Shown piece after piece: positions 16,999 through 24,589 of a stretch of 64,000 nt of DNA; the first letter of the stretch is position 1, and each line of letters opens with the position of its first letter. The notes under the pieces were generated by a model. The model ran no database searches and was not told the DNA's origin. It saw nothing but the letters and a program-made list of their open reading frames with translations. A program made the translations under genes and the position numbers. Source of the DNA: Planktosalinus sp963977065. Its GTDB lineage: Bacteria; Bacteroidota; Bacteroidia; Flavobacteriales; Flavobacteriaceae. The DNA is taken from positions 124,001 to 188,000 of the forward strand of contig CAXBNF010000003.1 in the NCBI GenBank assembly GCA_963977065.1. Reading direction: 5' to 3'.

Positions 16999-18357
16999 AT
17001 GAAAAAAATAGTATTAAGTGCAGCAGCACTAATTTTTGCAGCAACAGGTTTTGCGCAATTCAATAACAGTGATGTGAATCAAGTGGGAAGTGGAAACGCT
17101 TCTACAGTAACACAAACCGGGTTTATGAATGATTCTGATGTTGACCAACTTGGTGACAACAACGATTCTGACGTAACACAAACCGGTGCTGAAAATGGTT
17201 CTATTGTATTACAAGGTCCTGCCAGTAATGACAATGAAAGTGATGTTACCCAAACAGGAAATGACAACGATTCTTTCGTTTGGCAAGATGGTGATTTCAA
17301 CGACTCTGAAGTAGATCAAACCGGAAACGACAACGATTCTTTTGTTGACCAATATGGTGACAACAACGACAGTGATGTTGATCAAACAGGTAACAACAAC
17401 TCATCTACTGTTTTACAAGGCTATAACGGTGATAACCATACTAGTATAGTATTGCAAGTTGGAAATGACAATACATCTTGGGTAGGTCAAGATGGAGATT
17501 CAAACTTTTCTGAAGTTTACCAAATTGGTAATGGAAATGATAGTGAAGTAACACAAATTGGCAATGACAATTACTCAGGTGTTGAACAACAAGGTGATGA
17601 TAACACTTCTGAAGTTGACCAAACTGGAGATGATAATTTTTCAATTGCTATTCAGCTAGGAAATGACAATGATTCTGATATGGATCAATTAGGAGATGAC
17701 AATGTAGCAATCACAGAGCAATTTGGTAATGACAATACCCAATCCATTAATCAAGTTGGTGACAATAACTATGCCGGTACAGGACAGTATGGTGACAACA
17801 ATACCAGTATTGTTAATCAAACTGGTGATGATAACTATAGTTTAGTTATTCAGGATGGTAATTTTAATGGTAGTGCCGTGAATCAAACCGGTAATGATAA
17901 CATTAGTGATGTTTTTCAGGATGGTAATGCTAACAATTCACTAGTGAATCAAAACGGAAATGACAACTTATCTATTGTTGAACAAATTGGAAATAACAAT
18001 GGATCAGGGGTTGCACAAGTTGGTGACGACAATGAGAGTTATGTACTTCAAGTAGGTACCCTTAACAATAGTAGTGTTTTACAATCTGGTGATAACAACT
18101 ATTCTGAGGTTGACCAATTTGGTTTAGGTAACTTTAGTGATGTTAAGCAGTTTGGGGATGATAACTTTAGTGATGTTAACCAATCTGGAGACTTCAATAT
18201 TAGTGGTGTGATTCAAACTGGATTCTTGCATACGAGTGAAGTAAACCAAACAGGCAACTCTAATACTAGTACAGTACTTCAAACAGGTAACAACCACAAC
18301 AGTTTGGTAAACCAAATTGGTAATGGAAATAGTTCAGTAGTTACTCAAAGTAACTAA
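16999..18357 (+). CDS. Curlin-type amyloid fibre subunit 2 (CsgA-like)
   Basis: 452 residues. The first 27 residues are almost identical to curlin 1 (signal peptide ending GFAQ). About 38 full 11-residue units plus a short last unit follow the same S-x-V-x-Q-x-G-x-x-N-x pattern. Units 5 and 11 have two-residue insertions, and the one in unit 11 (LQGYNGDNH) is shared with curlin 1. Units 18-22 are more degenerate, with Ala, Ile or Gln replacing the usual Ser or Val. It is Asp/Asn-rich. It arose by duplication with curlin 1 and probably forms or co-forms the extracellular fibre. A strong terminator follows. Confidence 0.9.
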   Translation: MKKIVLSAAALIFAATGFAQFNNSDVNQVGSGNASTVTQTGFMNDSDVDQLGDNNDSDVTQTGAENGSIVLQGPASNDNESDVTQTGNDNDSFVWQDGDFNDSEVDQTGNDNDSFVDQYGDNNDSDVDQTGNNNSSTVLQGYNGDNHTSIVLQVGNDNTSWVGQDGDSNFSEVYQIGNGNDSEVTQIGNDNYSGVEQQGDDNTSEVDQTGDDNFSIAIQLGNDNDSDMDQLGDDNVAITEQFGNDNTQSINQVGDNNYAGTGQYGDNNTSIVNQTGDDNYSLVIQDGNFNGSAVNQTGNDNISDVFQDGNANNSLVNQNGNDNLSIVEQIGNNNGSGVAQVGDDNESYVLQVGTLNNSSVLQSGDNNYSEVDQFGLGNFSDVKQFGDDNFSDVNQSGDFNISGVIQTGFLHTSEVNQTGNSNTSTVLQTGNNHNSLVNQIGNGNSSVVTQSN

Positions 18358-18408
18358 GGTCAAAATTCGATTGCCTATGAGGTTAATAGCTGTAGGTTAA
18401 TCTAAAAC

Positions 18409-18446
18409 GGTATAAGAGCAGCTAAAACCTGCTCTTATACCTATTT
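18409..18446 (+). terminator. Strong terminator between curlin genes and secretion genes
   Basis: GGTATAAGAGCAG (18409-18421) pairs perfectly over 13 bp with CTGCTCTTATACC (18429-18441) around CTAAAAC, followed by TATTTT. It should limit read-through into the downstream curli-assembly genes. Confidence 0.85.
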
Positions 18447-18524
18447 TAAAAAAGATGTATGATATGAGTTATTTTTATTTCGTACATTTATATAATGCAA
18501 TTAAAAATTAAAAATACCAAGACC

Positions 18525-19046
18525 ATGAAAACTTTAAAATATACACTCACCTTCCTGGCTCTTTTTTGTATGCTGGTGACTGTAGATGCCCAAACCTATT
18601 CAGTACCACAAGCATCTGAAATAGAAAGTTTTCAATCAAATGCTTCTGCGCTCTCTTTTATCTCTTCCCAAAACCAACAAACCGCAAGAAGTAATCAAGC
18701 TGCAACCGGCAGTTCTGTGTTTATCAATCAAATTGGTTCTAACAATGAAGCGCAAGTAAAAGTAAATGCAGCAAACAGTTTTGTAAACCTTTTGCAAAAT
18801 GGCCTTAGTAACCTGATGCTCGTTGATGTAACTGCTGCTGAAATAAACCAAAACCTTACTCAAAACGGTGAAAGCAACCGTTTTTATAATTTTTCAAATA
18901 ACCCATCGGCCATTCAAAACATGGAGATTCTTCAAAATGGAATCAATCAAGATATTACCATTTTTGGAAGCAACTCGCTCTCAGAAAACATAAAAATCAA
19001 TATGCAAGGTAGTGATCGCTCCCTCATTGTAAGGAACTTTAATTAA
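18525..19046 (+). CDS. Short curlin-repeat protein, possible nucleator (CsgB-like)
   Basis: 173 residues from ATG 18525. A signal peptide ends at VDAQ (residue 23). An in-frame ATG at 18495 would only add ten residues before the signal peptide, so the later start is preferred. The mature part has a Ser/Gln-rich stretch and then degenerate curlin-like units: INQIGSNNEAQV, LLQNGLSNLMLV, LTQNGESNRFYN and ILQNGINQDITI. The sparse, irregular repeats and the position right before csgE suggest a CsgB-type nucleator or minor subunit. This rests on context and repeat pattern only. The gap to the csgE homologue is 12 bp. Confidence 0.7.
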   Translation: MKTLKYTLTFLALFCMLVTVDAQTYSVPQASEIESFQSNASALSFISSQNQQTARSNQAATGSSVFINQIGSNNEAQVKVNAANSFVNLLQNGLSNLMLVDVTAAEINQNLTQNGESNRFYNFSNNPSAIQNMEILQNGINQDITIFGSNSLSENIKINMQGSDRSLIVRNFN

Positions 19047-19058
19047 AAAAACACAATC

Positions 19059-19847
19059 ATGCATCCTTTTCAAAAAAAACACCTACTTTTTTTGGTTTCA
19101 ATCTTATTGCCACTACAGACATTTTCTCAAATATACAATACAGAAGTCGAAGCAAAGATTAATATTGAAGAAAGAAATGGAATGCTACAAATTACCGGAA
19201 CGGCATACAATAAGACAGAAATCGACCAAAGTGTGCGATACGTACTTTCAGTAATTAAAACAAATCCGGAAAATTCAAATACATCAAAGAATGATCAAAG
19301 TGGAAGAATCGTATTAAAACCTGCAGAAAAGCAAAATTTATCTTCTACTACAATAAACTCCAATAATGAAGACCGTATTATACTTCTTTTATTAATTTAT
19401 AATTTAGAGGAAAAAATAATTGGTCAAGACCGCATTGTAATAAACGATAACATATCTGATGAAGAAATAAAACAGCAACTTCAAAAAAAAGTAGAACAAA
19501 CTGTTTACTCAGATGATTTAGATACAGCTTCTCAAGATGGTTTAACGCTCAGAGGAATTGTTACTGAAGATACAAAAACGAAACCCGGGAGGGATTTCTA
19601 TACTATGTTTTTTTCAGATTATAATTTAAATAATATCAATGGAGAAAAAATAGTCGCGATTAAAGAAGTTATTGCACTTGGTAATAACACAAAAATTGAG
19701 ATATTTGTAGGAGATGATAAAGTGGTAGAGTTTTTTCTGAGACCACAAAGAGAATTTTTAAAAACAATGTCTGACGCTTCCATTCGCAGGGTTGCTCAAC
19801 ATTTTGAGCGTTTAAAAAGAGAGGCAAATAGTATTAAACGCTATTAA
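19059..19847 (+). CDS. csgE: CsgE with an N-terminal CsgC/CsgH-like domain
   Basis: 262 residues, about twice E. coli CsgE. The signal peptide ends at TFSQ (residue 24). Residues about 25-130 look like the beta-sandwich CsgC/CsgH family: VRYVLSVIKTN, then NDQSGRIVLKPAEKQNLSS, then DRIILLLLIYN. Residues about 158-255 are CsgE: LTLRGIVTEDTKTKPGRDFY, FFSDYN, EIFVGDDKVVEFFLRPQ. CsgE caps the CsgG pore and delivers curlin; CsgC/H proteins keep curlin soluble in the periplasm. The fusion would put both jobs in one polypeptide (inference). It precedes csgF by 36 bp. Confidence 0.88.
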   Translation: MHPFQKKHLLFLVSILLPLQTFSQIYNTEVEAKINIEERNGMLQITGTAYNKTEIDQSVRYVLSVIKTNPENSNTSKNDQSGRIVLKPAEKQNLSSTTINSNNEDRIILLLLIYNLEEKIIGQDRIVINDNISDEEIKQQLQKKVEQTVYSDDLDTASQDGLTLRGIVTEDTKTKPGRDFYTMFFSDYNLNNINGEKIVAIKEVIALGNNTKIEIFVGDDKVVEFFLRPQREFLKTMSDASIRRVAQHFERLKREANSIKRY

Positions 19848-19883
19848 TATTTATAGATATTAGTTTTATTTAAAACCCTTAAA

Positions 19884-20279
19884 ATGAAAACAACATTTAC
19901 AACCCTATTTCTGCTATTTTCTTTTTATGGCTTTAGTCAACAATTAACTTATCAACCCATAAATCCTGCCTTTGGCGGCGACACTTTTAATTACCAATGG
20001 TTATTAAGTTCTGCCAATGCACAAAACTCTTTTAAAGACCCATCGGCAGACAGAGATGACAGATCAACTTTAGGTCAATTTGCTGATAATCTAAACAGAC
20101 AGTTACTCAACCAGTTATCCAGGGGTCTTTTTGATGATCAGTTGGGTGCAGGTTTAGAAGAAGGTACTTTTACTTTTGGAAGTTTAGCATTAGAAATATT
20201 TGAAACCTTAGAGGGCTTAGTTATTAATATTTTAGATACAAATACAGGAGAACAAACACAAATCGTTATTCCTAATTAA
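19884..20279 (+). CDS. csgF: Curli assembly factor CsgF
   Basis: 131 residues. The signal peptide ends at GFSQ (residue 18). The mature N-terminus, QLTYQPINPAFGGDTFNYQW followed by LLSSANAQN, is the diagnostic CsgF segment that inserts into the CsgG pore and narrows its exit. CsgF couples secretion to surface nucleation. The C-terminal part (LFDDQLGAGLEEGTFTFG and a beta-rich tail) is normal for the family. It lies between csgE and csgG, with only 8 bp to the csgG start. Confidence 0.95.
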   Translation: MKTTFTTLFLLFSFYGFSQQLTYQPINPAFGGDTFNYQWLLSSANAQNSFKDPSADRDDRSTLGQFADNLNRQLLNQLSRGLFDDQLGAGLEEGTFTFGSLALEIFETLEGLVINILDTNTGEQTQIVIPN

Positions 20280-20287
20280 TTTTTTTC

Positions 20288-21694
20288 ATGAAAAAAAGTT
20301 ACTATTTAGTTTTATTTAGCTTGAGCTTATTTTTAACGAGTTGTGGAGCCTATTTTAATCAACCTGTTGTAAAACAAGACGCGCGTTTTGGCGAACTTAC
20401 CCCCAAATCTAAAACACTTGAAAACCTGCCGCTTCCAGCAGAGCCGGTAGTAGTGGGTGTTTATAACTTCAAAGATCAGACAGGGCAATATAAAAATATA
20501 GAGACCGGTAGTTCTTTTAGTACAGCCGTGTCTCAAGGTGCTACTACCATTTTAATTAAAGCTCTGGAAGACTCAAAGTGGTTTACACCCATAGAAAGAG
20601 AAAACCTAAACAATCTTTTGAACGAAAGGAATATTATAAGAGCTACTCGAGATGAATTTCGCAAAAACAACTCAAATGAGCCCAATTTACCTCCATTATT
20701 ATTTGCGGGAGTTTTGCTTGAAGGGGGTATCATTTCTTATGATTCCAATATTATAACAGGTGGTGCAGGTGCGAGATACTTTGGAGTGGGGGGGTCAACT
20801 CAATATCGGGAAGATCGCATTACTGTTTATTTGAGAGCTGTATCCACTTCAAGTGGAAAAATATTAAAAACAGTTTATGTCTCTAAAACAATACTCTCAC
20901 AAGCTGTAAGTGCAAACCTTTTTAAATTTGTTAATTTTCAAAGACTTCTGGAAGTAGAAACTGGATTTACAGTGAATGAACCGGTTCAACTTGCTATGCA
21001 AGACGCCATTGAAAAATCTGTTGAAGCTTTAATTATCGAAGGAATAAAAGATAACTTATGGTCATCAAAAGAAGGAAAAGAAACAAACGATAAACTTGTA
21101 AATGATTATTTGGAAGAGAAAGCTCAAGAAGAGTCAATGTTGCTATATCACAGAGAACAAGTTGCCAGAGATTATGATAACGCTATTGGAGTTTATGGTG
21201 GAGCCAATGTACTTGATGGTGACTACTCTAAAAAACGCTTAGGTTATTTGGCACGAATTGAATATACCCGAAAACTCTCTCGCAATTTTAGTCTAAACCT
21301 CAATGCCAATGCCTTTCAATTCAGAACAGGAAAATCTTATACTAACAGGATGATAAGTGGAGATGTCAACCTCGAATTCAAAATATTGCCAGATGATGAT
21401 TTCTCGCCATATATTTATGGAGGATTTGGAATCATAAATGATTTGGTGAAACCTCAAGACAATATACAATTTGGAGACTTATTTTTCAAGACTCAGTATG
21501 GTATCGCCCTCGAGTATTTTATTTCTGAAAGAGTCGGTATTAGAGGGTTTGCAGAGCAACATATATCCTTCACAGATGGACTCGATAAAGTAGTAAGTGG
21601 AAAAAGAGACGATTTTTATTATAATTTTGGAATAGGATTAAAATATTATTTCAATCTTGGAAGAAATAATGATCAAACAACAGAAACACCCTAG
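20288..21694 (+). CDS. csgG: Curli secretion channel CsgG with C-terminal beta-barrel-like extension
   Basis: 468 residues, against 277 for E. coli CsgG. Lipobox LTSC makes Cys19 the lipidated residue. Residues about 45-265 are the CsgG domain: PVVVGVYNFKDQTGQYKN, STAVSQGATTILIKALEDS, LFAGVLLEGGIISYD, and YREDRITVYLRAVSTSSGKI followed by LKTVYVSKTI. Residues about 295-468 add alternating hydrophobic/aromatic strands and end YYNFGIGLKYYFN, like a small OmpA/OmpW-type eight-stranded barrel. The first part forms the nonameric outer-membrane pore for curlin export. The role of the extension is unknown. It is followed after 5 bp by a lipoprotein gene. Confidence 0.93.
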   Translation: MKKSYYLVLFSLSLFLTSCGAYFNQPVVKQDARFGELTPKSKTLENLPLPAEPVVVGVYNFKDQTGQYKNIETGSSFSTAVSQGATTILIKALEDSKWFTPIERENLNNLLNERNIIRATRDEFRKNNSNEPNLPPLLFAGVLLEGGIISYDSNIITGGAGARYFGVGGSTQYREDRITVYLRAVSTSSGKILKTVYVSKTILSQAVSANLFKFVNFQRLLEVETGFTVNEPVQLAMQDAIEKSVEALIIEGIKDNLWSSKEGKETNDKLVNDYLEEKAQEESMLLYHREQVARDYDNAIGVYGGANVLDGDYSKKRLGYLARIEYTRKLSRNFSLNLNANAFQFRTGKSYTNRMISGDVNLEFKILPDDDFSPYIYGGFGIINDLVKPQDNIQFGDLFFKTQYGIALEYFISERVGIRGFAEQHISFTDGLDKVVSGKRDDFYYNFGIGLKYYFNLGRNNDQTTETP

Positions 21695-21699
21695 TTAAA

Positions 21700-23190
21700 A
21701 TGAATAGTAAACTTATAAAATATTGCTGGATTTTTGCACTATTAATTACAGTAAGTTGCAGCGAAGAAGGTATCGATGACTCCGGTGAGGGAACCATTAC
21801 CGGTAAAGTTGTAGCAAAAGGATCAAATGCACCATTACCTAATGTTAAAATAGAAACAACCCCAGTATCAAATACCGTTTTTTCTGATGAAAACGGTGAT
21901 TTTATAATCAATGAGGTAACCGAAGGTGAGTATTCTGTTCAAGCTCAATTGGATGGTTTTATTACGGCTTTTAAAGCATCAAGAGTTGTTTCAGGTCAAA
22001 CTAATAATGTAGTTTTTGAACTTGAAGAATCCACAGCAAGCAACAGACCTCCTGAAATACCAGATTTACTCTCACCCGGTGAAGGTCAAATTCTTGAAAG
22101 TATTGAAGCCAACTTTGTTTGGGTGACAACAGATCCCGATGAAGATGAATTAACTTTTACATTAGAGCTTAGAAATGACCTAAACAATGATGTACTCATT
22201 TTTGAAGACATTACTGAGCCTGTTTTTACTTATTCTCCCCTTTTATTAGGTGCCAAATATTTTTGGCAGGTAAGTGCAAGCGATGGAATCAACAGCCCTG
22301 TCTTTAGTTCTGTTAGGAGCTTTGAAGTTATTCCTGCTCCTATTGACAACCGATTTTTATTTACACGACAAACCGATGGAAACAACGTGATTTTTTCTGC
22401 TGATCAAGATGGAGTTGAATTTCAATTGACCTCCCAGGCTGAAAATAGCTTTAGGGCCAGACGCAATGTAGCAGCAAATAAAATTGCTTATCTACAGACA
22501 AATGGAGCCCAAGTTGATATTTATACTATGAATAGAGACGGTTCAGGGAAATTTAAAGTGACTTCGTCCCTAAAACCGGCAGGTTTCAATTTGAACGAAA
22601 TCAACATTTCTTGGCCGGAAAATAGTGACAAGATTTATTTCCCAAATTTTGATAAACTCTACAGCATCAATTCAAATGGACAAGGCCTTCAATTAGTTTA
22701 TCAAACACCGGACGGTTCATTTATTTCTGAAGTTGATGTTAATGAGAATGTAAATAGAATCGCCTTAAAAACAAATAATCAAAACGGGTATAATATCAAT
22801 ATTTTTGTCATAGATTTTAGTGGAAGCCTTATAGCAACTGCTTTAACTGGAGTACAAGGTGCTGCAAGCGGATTGAACCTTTCTTTTGACGGTCAGAATG
22901 TATTATATACTTATGATGTTTCAGCAAACCAAAATGCAACATACAGAAGATTGAACTCCAGAGCCTTTATTTATAACATTCCAGACGATACAACTACAGA
23001 TGTGTCTGGAGATAAACCGGGAGGAACTAATGATCTGGACGTGCGATTTTCACCAAACGAAGCTGAAATAATTTTTGTAAATACATCAAACGATGGTATT
23101 TCTCAGAAAAATATTTGGAAAACAACATTAAACGATACCAACACCAGATTACAACTATTTTCAAACGGATTTATGCCAGACTGGGAATAA
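21700..23190 (+). CDS. Lipoprotein with carboxypeptidase-regulatory-like, Fn3-like and beta-propeller domains
   Basis: 496 residues. A signal peptide with lipobox TVSC puts Cys20 at the mature N-terminus. Residues about 33-105 are a CarboxypepD_reg-like beta-sandwich (ITGKVVAKGSNAPLPNVKI). Residues about 108-210 resemble a fibronectin type III domain (FVWVTTDPDEDELTFTLELR, ending SVRSFEV). Residues about 215-496 are a TolB/WD40-like propeller with repeated blades such as IYTMNRDGSGKFKVTS and IWKTTLNDTNTRLQLFSNG. It begins 5 bp after csgG and ends the operon at a terminator. A surface lipoprotein that binds or anchors the fibre is a reasonable guess; no described curli factor has this layout to my knowledge. 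Confidence 0.8.
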   Translation: MNSKLIKYCWIFALLITVSCSEEGIDDSGEGTITGKVVAKGSNAPLPNVKIETTPVSNTVFSDENGDFIINEVTEGEYSVQAQLDGFITAFKASRVVSGQTNNVVFELEESTASNRPPEIPDLLSPGEGQILESIEANFVWVTTDPDEDELTFTLELRNDLNNDVLIFEDITEPVFTYSPLLLGAKYFWQVSASDGINSPVFSSVRSFEVIPAPIDNRFLFTRQTDGNNVIFSADQDGVEFQLTSQAENSFRARRNVAANKIAYLQTNGAQVDIYTMNRDGSGKFKVTSSLKPAGFNLNEINISWPENSDKIYFPNFDKLYSINSNGQGLQLVYQTPDGSFISEVDVNENVNRIALKTNNQNGYNINIFVIDFSGSLIATALTGVQGAASGLNLSFDGQNVLYTYDVSANQNATYRRLNSRAFIYNIPDDTTTDVSGDKPGGTNDLDVRFSPNEAEIIFVNTSNDGISQKNIWKTTLNDTNTRLQLFSNGFMPDWE

Positions 23191-23213
23191 CTAATTAACC
23201 AATCAAAATTTAC

Positions 23214-23244
23214 AAAAACGACACTTAAAAGGTGTCGTTTTTTA
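23214..23244 (+). terminator. Terminator at the end of the curli-assembly operon
   Basis: AAAAACGACAC (23214-23224) pairs with GTGTCGTTTTT (23232-23242), followed by more T residues. It lies 24 bp after the propeller lipoprotein stop and closes the csg operon. Confidence 0.85.
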
Positions 23245-23278
23245 GTTTGAAGAAGTTTACAGGCAGTTATATTCTGTG

Positions 23279-23286
23279 TATATTTG
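23279..23286 (+). promoter_or_regulatory. purM promoter -7 element (TATATTTG)
   Basis: A perfect TAnnTTTG match, 17 bp before ATG 23303. It lies downstream of the in-frame ATG at 23276, so transcripts from it cannot include that start, which supports 23303 as the real initiation codon. Confidence 0.65.
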
Positions 23287-23302
23287 CATTTTAGATGAAA
23301 AA

Positions 23303-24484
23303 ATGAGTCAAGACAGCAGCAAACGTTACAGCCAAAGAGGGGTTTCAGCAGACAAGGAAGATGTTCACAATGCTATAAAAAACATTGACAAAGGTCTATT
23401 CCCCAAAGCATTCTGTAAAATCATACCTGATTATTTAACAAATGATGAAGATTATTGCCTTATTATGCACGCAGATGGTGCAGGCACAAAATCGTCTCTT
23501 GCTTATATGTATTGGAAAGAAACCGGAGACCTTTCTGTTTGGAAAGGAATTGCTCAGGATGCACTCATTATGAATGTGGATGATTTACTGTGTGTGGGTG
23601 CTACAGATACTATTTTGCTTTCTTCTACAATAGGCCGAAACAAAAACCTCATTCCCGGTGAAGTCATCTCAGCCATCATAAATGGAACAGAAGAACTCAT
23701 AAAAGACTTGAAACCATTTGGTGTTACAATTCATTCCACAGGAGGTGAAACGGCAGATGTTGGTGATTTGGTGAGAACTATCATTGTTGACTCCACTGTC
23801 ACAGCCAGAATGAAACGAAGTGATGTGATTGATAATGCAAATATCCAACCTGGTGATGTAATAGTGGGGCTGGCTTCTTTTGGTCAAGCCACCTATGAAA
23901 AGGATTACAATGGCGGGATGGGAAGTAACGGGCTCACCTCTGCACGTCATGATGTGTTTTCAAAATACCTTGCGGCGAAATACCCTGAAAGCTATGACGC
24001 TTCAGTCCCTAAAGAATTAGTGTATTCCGGTTCTAAAAAGTTGACAGAACCCATTGAAAACAGTTCACTCGATGCCGGAAAACTGGTTCTTTCACCAACA
24101 AGGACTTATGCCCCTGTGATCAAGGAAATCCTTTCAAAATACAGCTCAAATGACATTCACGGAATGGTACATTGCAGTGGTGGAGCGCAAACAAAAATCC
24201 TTCATTTTGTTGACCAACATCACATTGTAAAAGATAATTTATTTGAAGTTCCACCCTTATTTCAACTCATTCAAAAAGAATCCAAAACCGAGTGGAAAGA
24301 AATGTATCAAGTCTTCAATATGGGCCATCGAATGGAAATTTATTGCTCCGCTTCCATAGCAAAAGAATTAATAACTATTTCTAAATCTTTCAATGTTGAA
24401 GCTCAAATTATAGGTAGAGTAGAAGCTTCAGAAAAAAAGAAACTTACAATAAATAGTGAGTTTGGAACCTTTGAGTATTCATAA
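23303..24484 (+). CDS. purM: Phosphoribosylformylglycinamidine cyclo-ligase (AIR synthase)
   Basis: 393 residues from ATG 23303 (MSQDSSKRYSQRGVSADKED). The opening SKRYSQRGVSADKEDVHNAI, the segment IMHADGAGTKSSLAYMYWKE and SSTGGETADVGDL-like glycine-rich loops identify the Bacteroidota-type PurM, which is longer than the E. coli enzyme (345). It closes the imidazole ring of FGAM to AIR in purine synthesis. The motif ALIMNVDDLLCVGAT is the conserved dimer/ATP region. An earlier in-frame ATG (23276) is rejected because a -7 element lies after it. The gene appears monocistronic, with no purine riboswitch recognised. Confidence 0.92.
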   Translation: MSQDSSKRYSQRGVSADKEDVHNAIKNIDKGLFPKAFCKIIPDYLTNDEDYCLIMHADGAGTKSSLAYMYWKETGDLSVWKGIAQDALIMNVDDLLCVGATDTILLSSTIGRNKNLIPGEVISAIINGTEELIKDLKPFGVTIHSTGGETADVGDLVRTIIVDSTVTARMKRSDVIDNANIQPGDVIVGLASFGQATYEKDYNGGMGSNGLTSARHDVFSKYLAAKYPESYDASVPKELVYSGSKKLTEPIENSSLDAGKLVLSPTRTYAPVIKEILSKYSSNDIHGMVHCSGGAQTKILHFVDQHHIVKDNLFEVPPLFQLIQKESKTEWKEMYQVFNMGHRMEIYCSASIAKELITISKSFNVEAQIIGRVEASEKKKLTINSEFGTFEYS

Positions 24485-24589
24485 ATCGAATTTTTAGCGC
24501 GATTTTTTTAATATTTAAAACCAATATGTATAGTTTTTCGTAAGTAGTTATGTAAGAAAAATCTTATTAACTAACAAAACTAAAACTAC

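Noticed and set aside
15890..18350. Dense short repeats in the curlin region, at first sight like a CRISPR or tandem-repeat array
   Set aside because: The repeats are 33-nt degenerate coding units in phase with one reading frame, with no identical repeats or unique spacers. They encode the amyloid units.
23276..23302. Upstream ATG as the purM start
   Set aside because: A perfect -7 promoter element lies between it and ATG 23303, and family proteins begin at the later Met.
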